From Zygnema cylindricum (taxonomy: Eukaryota; Streptophyta; Zygnematophyceae; Zygnematales; Zygnemataceae): a stretch of 47,302 nucleotides of DNA. Under the pieces are notes generated by a model, which was not told the origin of the DNA, did no database searches, and saw only the letters and a list, made by a program, of their open reading frames with translations. The DNA lies in the NCBI GenBank assembly GCA_037447655.1, contig JBBHKE010000667.1:312001-359302 (forward strand), given 5' to 3'. The translations under genes and the position numbers were made by a program. This document shows positions 36,084-47,302 of the stretch, in pieces (position 1 is the stretch's first letter; each line of letters opens with the position of its first letter).

Positions 36084-37940
36084 AATTGTGAGGGAAAGGA
36101 GGGGTGGTAAGGAGAGTATGGGAGATTAATAATTTGTTGTCCAAAGGAGAAAATGTTGAAGGTTTAGGAAAGGGTGTTCGCAGGTGCGAATTAGAACGTC
36201 GTGTCTGTTCAATGTGTGTAGAGTATGCTTTTGTTTAATAAAAAAATGGAGTTTGTGCCTCGTTTGATGTTGCCTTTCGTTTGAGGGAAGGTATAGAAAG
36301 CCCCGTGGATATGTGGATTGTGAAGCTGCTTCCGATATTGCTTTTATTTACCTTATTTTTCTGGTCTCAAGTAGAATGGACTCTAGGCAATTGGAGGAAG
36401 GATGAGAAAGGGTATATTTGAGGTCGCAAACTTTAGAAAGCGAAAGACGGTGAGGTCTATTCAACTAAAGTACACGATAATAATTTTTAGTTTGTATCTT
36501 TACACCATTGTGGAAAAGTGTACAGACAAAAAAAAAAAAACATTTGTGACTGGAACTTTTTTTTCCTTCATTTTTTTTTAGTGGGTGAAAGAGGATTTGT
36601 TATGATTGTTAACAGTGTTATTTATGAATTGTTATTGGTAGCACAGAAATGAATGGTTTTTTCATTATTATGTAAAACTTTTCAGAAATAGGATGAGTAA
36701 TTACATTATGAATTCCCATGACAGTCAGGGAAAACTGAAATTCCTTATTGTTCCTTAAAATAGTGGTGATATGTTTCTAGGTGTTAAGAAAAAAGAAAAA
36801 CAAAAAGAAAAGAGAAACTAAATAAGAACAGAAAACATAAAACAGGAAATTTAGAAAATACAAACAAGAAAAAAAGAAGGAATTCAAGAACAGAAAACGA
36901 AAATACATGCTGAAAGTATGGTTTTTTTAACAATATTTTGAGCAATGGGTCATTAAAAATGAAGAATCTATACAATTGTAGCTAATATTTGATCTTTCAG
37001 AGAGAAGGCAACTTCTTCGAGGATTGACTAAAGGTATATATAATACGTTTATAAATATCCTTTTTGGAAAGACCAATTGCTTGTCTTTATACATATCAAA
37101 ATGTATCTCTTGAGTACAAAAACTGTTTCTGTCGATGTTAAGAATAATATAAAATCGGACAGTTCCAAATGCAGGAGGATGGATGTTGCCATCTGCCAGT
37201 TTACTCGTCGTTGCACTAGTTAGACAAAAATAAATGTTCTTTTGGTCTGTATGTCTATAGTAATCCCAGTTCATTCCCAGTAATCATGGTTTGGGGGAGA
37301 ATACTTTAGTGGTGATTTTGTTGGTAGTGTTCGTTGAATTAGGGTCCAAACGTGTTTACCGAACCATAAGGTTTCCCGTCCGATTTTGCTCTACCATGAC
37401 ATTGTGTTTGTTATTCATTCTTGTGGTTGTCGCTGTATGTGTACGGATGTAGGCGTTATATGTAATGTTTACATGGGTAGGATTGGCTGTACGGACGATG
37501 TGGTGTAGATGGTCACGGTTACTATGTGACGATCAGATTTCAAGGTGTAGATTGGTACTTTGATGACTCTTTTACATGTTAGCATGGTTTTGCATAACAA
37601 CAACTTCGATGTTTATTAATAATGACAAGAACTAAAAAAGTATTGTGAGAATCTACTGTTTTGACTACAATAGCGAACCTGCAAAGTTTATGCCGTCAAA
37701 CCGTCGATATCTTTTCGTGGGAGTATCAATGTGGAAAGATGGTTTTTCAACAGGAAACAAGAGCGTAAAAGTTTGAAGCATTTTTGTGGTTTTTTAGATG
37801 CTAATATATTCGGAGTATATACAGTTTTACAATTTTATCAACGACTTTTTACTTTGTTGTTGTAAAACTGTAACACTATGGTACAAGTGCTTTTTAGTTC
37901 GATAATACCTGCTGGCTCATTTTTTTAGCGGCTGAGATTT
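36084..37940. other. intergenic, no gene seen
   Basis: PNO1 3' untranslated region to about 36260, then AT-rich DNA with poly(A) and poly(T) runs and an A/G-rich patch at 36780-36900. No conserved reading frame or clear repeat. Confidence 0.5.
36237..36242 (+). promoter_or_regulatory. probable poly(A) signal of PNO1
   Basis: AATAAA 154 bases past the stop codon, after a GT-rich stretch. Confidence 0.55.
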
Positions 37941-39405
37941 AGGGTATGTCCCCATGTGCATAAGTAAGGATTTTTTTCTGTCGTTTTCCTGTAAAACTTA
38001 GCGCCGTACTGCCTAAGTTGCAACTGTACGAATGAATCGCAAATTTGTAGAGTACAATTTGCGTCATCCTTGAACTTAGGATGTACGAAAATTTGTCGTC
38101 TTCTGTTTTTCGACCCACGGCGACGACAAAAAACGTCATCTTCAAACTATAGTTCAAAAGTAGGTGAAAGTAGGCCCATACAATATGCCTATTGTACGCA
38201 AAACATACAATATGACCTTAAGACCCATATTGTATTGGCCGCAAAATGAAAAAAAATAGTAACAGGGTTGAGTTGCACATCGATCGATAGAGAATTAAAC
38301 TTCATGTCTAAATTTTGAAAAATATTCGAACAAAAAAATATTTTTCCGTGAGTTTTGAGGTACTTTTTATTTAAAGTGTCAGATTTGGACGATCTAACGG
38401 TCGCTGATCAAAGTAGCGATCTAAAAAGATCACATGAAAAGCCCATAACACAACTTACGATAGGACAATCTGTCATATTAGCATCTGCAATTTTGAAGGC
38501 CACACTAAATAAAGCCTCAAATTTACCAACCAGTCAGTATGGGACGATAAAAAAAAAATTATCCACACTGCCAAAAATACCGCAGTTTTTTGCCGTCCGC
38601 TTTTTTTTTTTTTCCCGTTTTTTTTCCCGCGCAATGTCATCCTAAGCCGTGTCAGTTCGCGAAAAAAATTCGTTCGGCAACGTGCGCTGTACTATGATCA
38701 AACGTCTGATTCGTACATTCGTACAGGGGTGTGCACAACGCACACACATACAGTGCCTACTCTGCGCGAGTTTTGTGCCAAGTTTTGTGCGCCTACCAAA
38801 GGCCTACCATAAAAACGCTACATTTAAACTATGCTTCAAACCTATCTTTAAAACACATCGGCGATGTGTTTTAAAACTAGGTATTTTCGATAAACAAATA
38901 GGAACATATATTCGCACGTGCCGTAATTTTCGAAAATTTTCATACGATTTCCAAGGACAAATAAAAGTACATAACTCGCTATGTTTTGTCCGTTTGCGTT
39001 CAATACGACGAATAGAAGTACACAAATTGTTTGGTTTTGTCCGATTTCGTTCAATACGGATTTTTTTTTTGCAGGGGTCTCGAAATTCCGATGCCATTTC
39101 ACGTCGAGCGGACAGGCGACGCAAAGGCAAAGCGCCTCGTCTTCAACCGTGAAACGACACAGGCAAGAAGGCGGTATGTCTACAATGTCACAGTAAGACA
39201 TGCGACGTCACAAGCAGTTCCAAAAAATAACATGCGACAACACAGGTTGTAAACGCTGACAACCGTCACAAGTATTCTCGACGTATACAACGTCACAAAC
39301 TTAAGTTATTCTTACATATAGGGACACTTGAAAACTGGGTCCGGCGGGTTAGCGCTAAAGTACGAAGTAAGTTCACTAAGTTAGAAGTACATGTAGACAT
39401 ACCCT
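37941..39405. mobile_element. 1.47-kb terminal-inverted-repeat element, non-autonomous
   Basis: AGGGTATGTC (37941-37950) is complementary to 39396-39405, and the match continues inward with two mismatches over CCCATGTGC/TACATGTAC. The interior is CG- and GTAC-rich. It contains a 14-bp perfect hairpin with a one-base loop (38847-38875) and an imperfect tandem of about 50 bp (38950-39060). Open frames are Arg/Phe-rich without similarity. I see no clear target duplication. Confidence 0.5.
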
Positions 39406-40122
39406 TAGGACTCCAACTTCTTGTGATTCAATAATTCGTGGAATCTCACCCTAATTCAGCAGCGGTAACAAAGACGTACGACGTACTAGAATGCAGTCCT
39501 CCAAGGATTGAAGAGAAGTACGGAACTTCGAAAGTTTAAATGTATTCCTGTAGTTGTCTTATTCGTACGGATTAGGACTTTTTCCCGAAAACTTCGTAGT
39601 ATTCGCGACTTTTATATTTTTCGTAAAATTCGTTTAGTTTTCGATGTACAAACATGTACAAAAACTTACGAAAAGCATAATCATAAAAAATCCTTAAAAA
39701 ATCTTAAACTGTACGGAATATTAACATTAATGTAGGGCAGTGTACGAAAAGTGTACCCTGCCAAACCTAATGGTACGACAAATCTTTGGTGGCCGTACTG
39801 AAATATAAAGGAAAGTACGGCAAAGTACCCTAGAAAGTAGAAACCCTAAAATCATAGGTAACCTATGCGCATAAAACGCACGTAGTAAACAAACAAATAC
39901 TACGTAAAGTGCGCATAAAACAATTTCAAACTTTTTGAATTCGTAGGTAAAATTCTTATTTTTTTGGACTTTCAAATTTCAAAAAATTTCAATATTCAAT
40001 ACCCTAAGAAACTGAAAAGTGCAACGACCTAGCAGCGAGCGCCAGAATTTACAGCGTCACTAACTGAAGCTTCCTTCTAATGACAGAGTGGAGGACAGAT
40101 GAAAATATGCGTGCGCAAATGA
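39406..40122. other. GTAC-rich intergenic DNA, no gene
   Basis: TACGAAAA/GTACGG words continue to about 40010. TAGGGCAGTGTACG at 39733 may be another element end, but no partner was found. Confidence 0.4.
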
Positions 40123-41161
40123 TGCAACTCTGAGACCTCCATAGGTCCTCAGAGTAGGCAGCTCACACGAAGCCTCTAGGATAACCCTGACCCCTTTGTG
40201 TTTCGGCAAGATTAACTGCCACCGTGGCAAACAAAAACTGTGACCGCCTTCACCCCTGTGAAGGCAAGACTCCCCGGAGTCGATAGCAAAATGAATCTCT
40301 GAATTTGCTCCCCTAAGTAGTAAGTTATGGAGGGTCAAAGTTTACCTTTTGTACAGAAGCTCTCTGGGAGAGAGGGTCCTATCTACCAATTTTTTCTAAG
40401 TCTTATCTCTCTCTAAAACTCTATCTACTAATGTGCGGCACGAATCATATTACACTGTCGTACACAAAAGTACAACTGTCGGTGTACTTTCTGTTCAAAT
40501 ATTGTACGACATGGCCTAAATGTCAACACATGTCATATCCGGATTCAGTCCCGTAATCACTGGAGATGTCGCGATCCAATGTTGTTGTGCCACGTGTCAT
40601 CCGATGTGGCGATGACCACAAACCGCCGAGATTCTCTTCCGCGATCTCGGCATTCTTCTCGACCGTCCAATTGAATGCAGATTTCAATCGTAGCCTTCAT
40701 AAATACTTGCGCGGTATTTGTTTCGTTTAAAGAAACAAATGCGCGGTACTCGTTTCTTCTCCAAACCGTAATCCGTACTTTTACATAATTGAATCTATGT
40801 ATCCCGTAAACAGTTGTCGTTAAATGAATTATCCTACGTGGCAACAAAACCCTATAGCATGTAACTCTAGTCCTAGACTTAATGGATAAGTCTACCGGCT
40901 ACCAGCGGCTTTATCGAACGGCAACCTGGATTTGACAGATTTCCTATTAGTAAAGAAACTACCAATCCGTAAATCATCTAATCTATTTCTCGTAAACCTC
41001 TGGATAGCCTAGGTAGCAATGGCTCTTGCTTCCTCTCCAACTTTCAGTGACTGCAACAAGTTTGGGAGTTGAAGAGAGGAGTTAAGGGCATATTGCCTCG
41101 GCTTCTTTTCTACATTATATTTTAGACCTAGAAAATACTAAAAGAACCATCAATTTCTACA
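40123..41161 (-). repeat. 3' LTR of the copia element
   Basis: 1039 bp, from TGCAACTCTGAG to ATTTCTACA on the plus strand, so it reads TG...CA on the element's own strand. It lacks two insertions seen in the other LTR. It includes GAGACCTCCATAGGTCCTCA, a short palindrome. Confidence 0.93.
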
Positions 41162-41174
41162 CTTCCCTTATTTT
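41162..41174 (-). promoter_or_regulatory. polypurine tract of the copia element
   Basis: AAAATAAGGGAAG on the minus strand directly precedes the 3' LTR, the usual plus-strand primer position. Confidence 0.8.
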
Positions 41175-41579
41175 CTAGTCACTCTTTAATTTCAGACCAC
41201 ACTTCTCCTTGTAAAAAATTAGCTTAGGGGAAGGCACAGGTTTGGTGATCATATCTGCTACCATCTCGCTATCTGGTCGGTACTCTAAACTGATAATTTT
41301 GTTTTCTACATTCTCTCTAACAAAGCTGATTCTAATGTCCATGTGTTTGGCTTTAAAATGAAATTTAGGATTGGCAGAAATAGCGATTGCTGCCTGATTA
41401 TCACAAAAAAAATTCTGCACACCACTCTTAAGGTGACCAAGCTCACCAAGCAAAGACTTGACCCACATCAATTCTTTTAGAGCAAGAGGCCATATACTCA
41501 GCCTCCATGGTGGACTGAGCAATAACCTTTTGCTGTTTGCTACTCCAACAGCAAGCCCCATCACCCACATATAATACAT
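41175..41579 (-). pseudogene. copia RNase H, C-terminal part in a shifted frame
   Basis: ALKELMWVKSLLGELG, FCDNQAAI and HIDIR-type KHMDIRISFVRE complete the copia RNase H. The frame is shifted by one base relative to the upstream part, at about 41480-41500. It stops just before the polypurine tract. Confidence 0.9.
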
Positions 41580-42693
41580 ATCCAGAAGTGCATCTCCTCA
41601 TCGGAGCATCACCATAACTGGCATCACTCCAAGTAGTGATGTCAGTATTCTCCCCACCCAAATGCAACCATAGATCCCTAGTTCCTATCAAATATCTAAG
41701 GACTCTCTTAGCTGCCTCCCAATCCTTCTTAGTGGGAGCATTTAGACTTCTACTCAGCACTCCTACAGCTGCAGCTAAATCCGTCCAGGTATAATTCATA
41801 AAATAGATTAGACTTCCCACTACTTGCCTGTAAGGAATAGTCTGCATGAACTTTTGTTCTTCGGGACTTAATTCCCCTTCTAAGACTATGACTCCTTCAT
41901 CCTCACTTCCCTCGCATCCTTTTTTTAACTCCATTGGAGTGGTGCAAATATTAGCTTTATCCATCTGAAATTTTTCGAACATGTTCCTTATTGCTTCATT
42001 TTGAGTCAATCTTATAATCTTTCTTTCTCGGTCTCTTTCTACTTGAATTCCCAAAATATATCTTGCCTCCCCCAAATCCTTCATTTCAAATCTCCCCTTA
42101 AGATCGGTTTTCAGTTTATTATTTTTTTCCATTGATTTACTTAAAATAAGCAAATCATCAACATAAATTGCAATAAATATAACACCTTCCTCATCTTCAA
42201 AAACATAGATTGAGTCATCTTAGCTGATCTTGATGTATCTCAGACCGGTAAGAAACTCATCACGCTTCTTATTCCACTGTCGAGGCGCTTGTTTTAAACC
42301 ATAAAGAGATTTAATCAGCCGGCATACCTTACTCTCCTCTCCTTCCTCCACAAATCCTTCGGGTTGTCGCATGAAGATCTCCTCTTCTAATTCTCCATGC
42401 AAAACGGTTGTCTTGATGTCCATCTGGTGCACCTCCATGTCTTCCGCTGGTGCCAGACTGAGAAGTATGCGGACGGAGGGAAATTTGACGACCGGGGCAA
42501 AGGTTTCCTCGTAGTCGATTCCTTCTTTCTTTGTAAATCCTTTTGCCATTGATCGGGCTTTGTAACGCTCAATGGTATTATTTGGGTTCAGTTTTAATTT
42601 GAAGACCCACATACAACCGATTGGTTTTTCGGTTAGGTGGACAATCCACCAGCTCCCAAGTATCAGCTGCCATAATTGAGGCCATCTCCTCAT
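41443..42693 (-). pseudogene. copia reverse transcriptase, one premature stop
   Basis: GCMWVFKLK, KARSMAKGFTKKEGIDYEETFAPVVK and SLYGLKQAPRQW are copia reverse transcriptase blocks. The catalytic IYVDDLLIL lies at 42151-42168. A TAA at 42220-42222 splits an otherwise continuous frame. The frame continues into the RNase H start (TTWSDASYGD, STMEAEYMAS). Confidence 0.93.
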
Positions 42694-43300
42694 TGATGGC
42701 TTTCTTCCACTAGTTCCTTTATGGACAAGTCATCGCCTCTCCATAAGTCTAAGGTTCATCTTGATGTGATAGTTTTGTTACCTTGTTATTAACCTGTTTT
42801 TCTTGCAATCTTTTGCTACTTCTCCTTCCCCCCTCATAATCTGTGGCGTGAATAGATGGTTCTCGTGGTTCTTTCGAATAATCTCGGCTTCTCCCATGTC
42901 CCTTGATTCCGAATCAATTTCCACCACGTCTTCCACTTTGGGTAGAGTTGTCACTAGAGTTTCTGCATCCGAGTCCTTTTCGGTTTGATTTGTACCTGCA
43001 ATAATGTCATTTTCTCTAAAACCTGGATAGTTAGGAAGCTCAAAGTCATCGGAATTTTCTGACTCAAATCTGACTCAAATCTGATTTTTACCGACTTTGT
43101 ATACTTGAAGGGATCCACAGACTTTGCTTCATCCATAACTACTAGATGCTTTACTAAGATTATATCTTCCATTTTTATATCATAAACTCTATATCCTTTA
43201 ACATCCTCATCATATCCTAATAAGTATCCCGGTTTTCCTTTAGGATCTAGCTTCTAATTAGACCGATTTGTATCTAGACTGAATACTTGGTGCCGAAAAC
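42694..43300 (-). pseudogene. copia integrase-reverse transcriptase linker, degraded
   Basis: Only broken acidic/Ser-rich pieces are readable, in changing frames. It corresponds to the variable linker of copia Pol. Confidence 0.6.
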
Positions 43301-43933
43301 CTATAAGTGAGATATGTCTGGTTTCGGGCCGGTCCATCTCTCATAAGGTGTTTGACCTTTTATAGCTGAAGTAAGAACTCTATTCTTGAGATAATTTGCA
43401 TTGTAGATTGTTTCGACCCAAAACTTCTTTCCTATCTTCTTATCTGACAGCATACTCCTAGCACTATCACTCAGTGTTCCATTTAATCTTTCAGCTACAC
43501 CATTTTGCTCAGGATTTTCAGGTTCTATCTTTTGGTGTTGCACTCCATCTTCTCTAAAAAAATCCTCAAACTAGTTAGAGGTATACTCTCCACCATTGTC
43601 ACTCCTTAATCTCTTGATTGAGGTTTCATGGAGTTTTTCACTCCATGCTTTATATTGTTTAAAACATTCCTGAGCCTCTGACTTATTTTTCAAAAAATAC
43701 ACCTTCGAATACTGAGACCAATCATCGATGATAGTCATCATAAATCTCTTCGCACCGGGTGATGGCACTCTGGGTGGCCCCCAAATATCTGTGTGTATTA
43801 AATCTATAATATTTTCTCCCTTATAGATGGCAGTTTTTGGGAAGGGTAACCTGTGTGCTTTACCTTGAGCACATCCACTACAATCACTTAGATTCTCACT
43901 CTCACCAAACTGAATTCCTTCCACTACTCCCAT
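43301..43933 (-). pseudogene. copia integrase, with internal stop codons
   Basis: The start holds the CSGCAQGKAHRLPF zinc-binding end. The three acidic catalytic sites are visible in TDIWGPP, RSDNGGEY and NGVAERLNGTL. A stop codon interrupts the frame between the second and third, and another lies at 43301. Confidence 0.88.
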
Positions 43934-44510
43934 CTATTTCATCTCTCTGCTCTATCTCTACGGAGGGAATCTTTATTATCTTAGTGAACAGTTGTTTATC
44001 TTTACACATGTGCATCAATGCACCTGAGTCTACAATCCAGCCTGCTTCACCTTTCAATCCACCGAAAGCACATTTTTGCTTTCGTGGAATTTCGACCTCG
44101 TTTTTCGCTTCCAACTCCTCATCCAAAAGAAGTTCATCGTCCTCGTCCTCGGATTCTGCCTCATGTACCTGTGTCACAAGGGCCTTTTTCTTTCCTCTCG
44201 GGGGTCCACCGGTCTGCCCCTCCTTTAAGGGCAGCTCGGTTAACTTAGTGCATTCAACCATATAGTGCCCGGGTTTTTTACAAAAATGGCACAAACCCTT
44301 GGGAGTCCTTGGTCCGAACTCCTCGGTCTGATTTTTCTGCCCCTCCCCTCGATATTTTCCAACCTGTTTCCTGGAATCATTGTTCCTCCAATCGGTCCCA
44401 GCTGCCAAAGCTTGCCCACTCTTTCCTCCCCTTCGAATCTCAATCGTATTCTCCCGAACGAGATTCCACTGAATTCCAAATCCACCTTGAGTCCTCCAAG
44501 TCCTACACAC
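43902..44510 (-). pseudogene. copia nucleocapsid zinc knuckle and protease segment
   Basis: CHFCKKPGHYMVEC is a CCHC zinc knuckle. About 90 residues on, WIVDSGALMHM carries the aspartic protease DSG motif. The frame stays open for about 200 codons and then shifts before the integrase. Confidence 0.88.
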
Positions 44511-45145
44511 GGTTGACTATGTTATCGTACTCATCGGGTAACTTCATCTGTAAACACTTAACCTTTTCCTTTTCGCTAAATACTTTTCCAGCACTCTCCA
44601 GTTCCATAAAAAGTGTAGCAAGCTCATTGCAATTATCCAACATCTTCCCCCCTTTGTACATATACTCCTTAATTTTTTGATCAACCAACTGTTGTTGCTA
44701 AATCGTACCACTTCGGTACATCTCTATGAGAGCCACCCAAAGATCGGATGCCCTCTCTACCTGCAAATGGGGAGATGCAAGCCGTTGAGTAAGATGGCGG
44801 AGGATAAAGTGATTAGCCGCCATATTGCTGTAGTCTCACGTATCGATATCATTCTCCTCGTTCCTCGGAATCGGTGACATGGATGCCGAACCGGTTGCTA
44901 TTGGTGTGACCGTCTCTTTCTCCTTTCTTTTGTCCACCACCTCCCCTTCCTTTGTCTCCTCCGTTGAAGATCGATCTGTATTTCTAGTGAATCTGCCTTC
45001 GTAAACCCTGGAGGTATCCCAAGACTTGATGGACGCCTCACGCGTCCACTCACTATTCCCCAAAAAATGTTTCTCACATAGAGCTCCTGTCATCATACTT
45101 TCCCAGTATATGAAGCCAGCTCGATTGAATACGGGCACCCTAGAT
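44503..45145 (-). pseudogene. gag: copia gag, broken
   Basis: Capsid-like sequence in three pieces. It starts near the primer site (RAGFIYWESMMTGAL), continues through HFILRHLTQRLASP and DLWVALIEMYRSG, and ends with MLDNCNELATLFMELESAG and KLPDEYD, typical of copia Gag. In-frame stops and a frame change around 44690-44840 break it. Confidence 0.85.
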
Positions 45146-45160
45146 GGTGGGCCCATAACC
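45146..45160 (-). promoter_or_regulatory. primer binding site: anticodon arm of initiator tRNA-Met
   Basis: The plus strand reads GGTGGGCCCATAACC right up to the LTR. This is the anticodon stem-loop of plant initiator tRNA-Met (anticodon CAT), not its 3' end. Copia of Drosophila is known to prime from a 5' half of this tRNA cut near nucleotide 39, and the match here ends at the equivalent place. Confidence 0.8.
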
Positions 45161-46227
45161 TGCAACTTTGAGACCTCCATAGGTCCTCAGAGTAGGCAAC
45201 TCACACGAAGCCTCTGGGATAACCTTGACCCCATTCTGTTTCGGCAAGAATAAATGCCACCTTGGCAAACAAAAATTATGACCGCCTTCACCCTTGTGAA
45301 GGCAAGACTCCCCTGAGTCGATAGCAAAATGAATCTCTGAATTTGCTCCCTTGAGCAGTAAGAAATGGAGGGTCAAATATGACCTTTTGTACAGAAGCTC
45401 TTTGGGAGAGAGGGTCCTATCTACCAATTTTTTCTAAGTCCTATCTCTCTCTAAAACTCTATCTACTGATGTACGGCACGAATCATATTACATTGCCGTA
45501 CACAAAAGTACAGTTGTCGGTGTACTTTCTGTACGAATATTGTACGACATGGCCTAAATGTTGACACATGTCATATCCGGATTCAGTCCCGTAATCCCTG
45601 GGGATGTCGCGATCCAATGTAGTTGTGCCACGTGTCATCCGATGTGGCGATGACCACAAACAGCCGAGATTCTCTTCCGTGATCTCGGCATTCTTCTCGG
45701 CCGTCCGATTGAATGCAGATTTCAATCATAGCCTTCATAAATACTTCCGCGGTATTTGTTTCGTTTAAAGAAACAAATGCGCGATACTCGTTTCTTATCC
45801 AAACCGTAATCTGTACTTTCACATAATTGAATCTATGTATCCCGTAAACAGTTGCCGTTAAATGAATTATTCTACGTGGCAACATTTAAATTACTAACAA
45901 ACCCTATAACATGTAACTCTAGTCTTAGACTTATGGATAAGTCTACCGGCTACCGGCGGCTTTATCGGACGGTAGGTACCAGGATCAAATATTGGATTTG
46001 ACAGCTTTCCTATTAGTAAAGAAACTACCAATCCGTAAATCAACTATTATATTTCCCGTAAACCTCTGGATAGCCTAGGTAGCCGTGGCTCTAGCTTCTT
46101 CTCCAACTTTTATTGACTGCAACATGTGTGGGAGTTGAAGAGAGGAGTTAGAGGCAGATTGCCTCGGCTTCTTTTCTACATTATATTTTAGACCTAGAAA
46201 ATACTAAAAGAACCATCAATTTCTACA
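45161..46227 (-). repeat. 5' LTR of the copia element
   Basis: 1067 bp, with the same ends as the other LTR. It carries two extra short insertions (near 45886 and 45975). The promoter should lie here, but I cannot place a TATA box with confidence. Confidence 0.93.
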
Positions 46228-46248
46228 AATGTCGCAAAACGGCTCAAG

Positions 46249-46660
46249 GAAGCTGCAATTCGAGATGCCATAAATTTCGCGCCTCACTGCTGAGATAAAA
46301 ATACGCGTGCGAGACGCCATAAATTCTGCGGCTCGCCGCTGAGATAAAAATATGCGCGCGAGCCGCCATAAATTCCGCTGCTCGCTGCTTATATAAATTT
46401 ACGCGTGCGAAACGTCATAAATTCCCATGCTCGTCGCTGAGATAAAAATACGCGTGCGAGACGCCATAAATTCCGCTTCTTGCCACTCAAATAAAAATAC
46501 CCGTGTGTGACGCCATGAATTCCGCTGCTCGCCACTCAGATAAAAGTATGCGTGCGAGACGCCATAAATTTCGCTGCTCGCCGCTCAGATAAAAATACGC
46601 GTGCGAAACGCCATAAATTCCGCTGCTCACCGCTTAGATAAAAATATGTGTGCTAGACTG
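46249..46660. repeat. 49-bp satellite, about eight copies
   Basis: CCATAAAT-type cores fall at 46268, 46317, 46366, 46415, 46464, 46513, 46562 and 46611, exactly 49 bases apart. Each unit holds GATAAAAATACGCGTGCGAG and CCGCTGCTCGCC with scattered changes. The spacing is fixed despite sequence divergence. It begins about 22 bases outside the copia LTR. Confidence 0.95.
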
Positions 46661-46910
46661 TAACAGGATTTCCTACCTCTCTGAAAATCCCATTACTTCA
46701 ATCAATTTCAACCACACATTCCACACACTGGAAAATACACATCCACATTGGAAAACACTCACATAAGGATAAACTTTAAATTAGAAGAAGCTTCTGTCCA
46801 CATAACATTAGCTTGGTCTCTTGCCCTCGTGGCTCAACCCTTCTTATTAAAGTGTTTTCCACTACTCTCCACTCTTAATAATTCTATCTCTTAACTACAA
46901 AAACACTATT

Positions 46911-47178
46911 TAGTTAGTAAGAGATTTCAATGCAAAATGCCTTTTCTCCAATTTGGTATTAATCGCTCAAGACCAAGATTAGCCGGAATTTCCACAAACT
47001 TTTCCAAAGGAAAAGATGTCTACTCTCCTCTTACACTTCACTATTTATCCATCATCGCCCTGGACTCGCCAGGCCAAAGTCAACGCTCCGTTTTAACAGG
47101 CTTTTACCTGGGCCAATCATTGATTAGCAAAGACTCAGACTGACCAATGCAAAAACATGCGAAATCTCTTACTAACTA
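46911..47178. mobile_element. 268-bp inverted-repeat element, candidate MITE
   Basis: TAGTTAGTAAGAGATTTC (46911-46928) is perfectly complementary to 47161-47178 (18 bases). The interior is non-coding. I see no clear target duplication. After it the window ends in CG-rich DNA with the 14-base palindrome CGCACGATCGTGCG at 47264-47277. Confidence 0.6.
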
Positions 47179-47302
47179 CTTAGCACTTTACTAACCAATC
47201 AAACGTTACGTTTCACTACGTAACATTTACGTGCAAAAGTGCGCGCCAAACGAAACGCGACTTCGCACGATCGTGCGTAACAAATTTCGCACGCGAAACT
47301 TC

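Larger units (their letters stand above)
40123..46227 (-). mobile_element. decayed Ty1/copia LTR retrotransposon
   Basis: About 6.1 kb with two LTRs, a primer site, gag, protease, integrase, reverse transcriptase and RNase H in the copia order on the minus strand, and a polypurine tract. Flanking 5-mers are AATGA (left) and AATGT (right), a probable target duplication with one change. Stop codons and frameshifts in every module make it non-autonomous. In about 120 aligned LTR bases (40561 versus 45601) I counted six differences, and there are two short indels elsewhere, so the insertion is not recent. Confidence 0.95.

Noticed and set aside
38649-39152. 167-codon frame in the inverted-repeat element
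   Set aside because: Arg/Phe-rich with no transposase motif; antisense frames of similar length are open too, and it lacks an ATG at its start.
46249-46660. Regular repeats considered as a CRISPR array
   Set aside because: Units are contiguous 49-mers without unique spacers, in a eukaryotic genome; this is a satellite.

Overview
This window is nuclear DNA of a photosynthetic eukaryote, most likely a streptophyte alga or early-diverging plant. It has GT-AG introns of 0.15-2.8 kb, AATAAA-type poly(A) signals, and a 13-exon gene for the plastid Fe-S scaffold HCF101 with a transit-peptide-like N-terminus. A Ty1/copia retrotransposon and many small inverted-repeat elements also fit. I cannot name the species. 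Nothing prokaryotic is present.

Layout: (1) 1-5.2 kb, plus strand: an unrecognised gene with one 3.2-kb low-complexity coding exon (coiled coil, Gln-, Ser- and Pro-rich blocks, internal repeats), preceded by a CT-tract intron. (2) 5.2-10 kb: intergenic repeats, a hAT-like remnant and a 1.1-kb purine-only strand. (3) 10.07-11.68 kb, minus strand: a three-exon gene for a probable secreted protein (signal peptide, Pro-rich linker, Trp- and Cys-containing domain), with a frame conflict in exon 1. (4) 11.7-16.5 kb: transposon-derived DNA, including a hAT-type element with a perfect 8-bp target duplication and a TA-flanked MITE nested in it. (5) 16.59-23.93 kb, plus strand: HCF101, complete over 13 exons (585 codons). 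(6) 24.95-25.73 kb: a second hAT-type element with an 8-bp duplication and a tRNA-like segment inside. (7) 26.76-29.68 kb, plus strand: a two-exon gene for a 51-residue single-pass membrane protein, its 2.76-kb intron holding a GGGAGA array. (8) 30.7-32.4 kb: a cluster of the TA-type MITE family. (9) 32.81-36.08 kb, plus strand: PNO1/DIM2, complete in three exons (234 aa). (10) 37.9-39.4 kb: an inverted-repeat element. (11) 40.12-46.23 kb, minus strand: a decayed copia retrotransposon with both LTRs, whose primer site matches the anticodon arm of initiator tRNA-Met. A 49-bp satellite adjoins it.

The host genes do not form a pathway. HCF101 builds 4Fe-4S clusters for photosystem I in the plastid, PNO1 acts in 40S ribosome assembly, and the other three have no function I can assign. 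The rest is dominated by simple repeats (CT/GA tracts, often inside introns) and non-autonomous DNA transposons rich in GTAC/CGTAC words. Exon joins were worked out by hand from splice sites, reading phase and similarity to known families; no transcript data were available.
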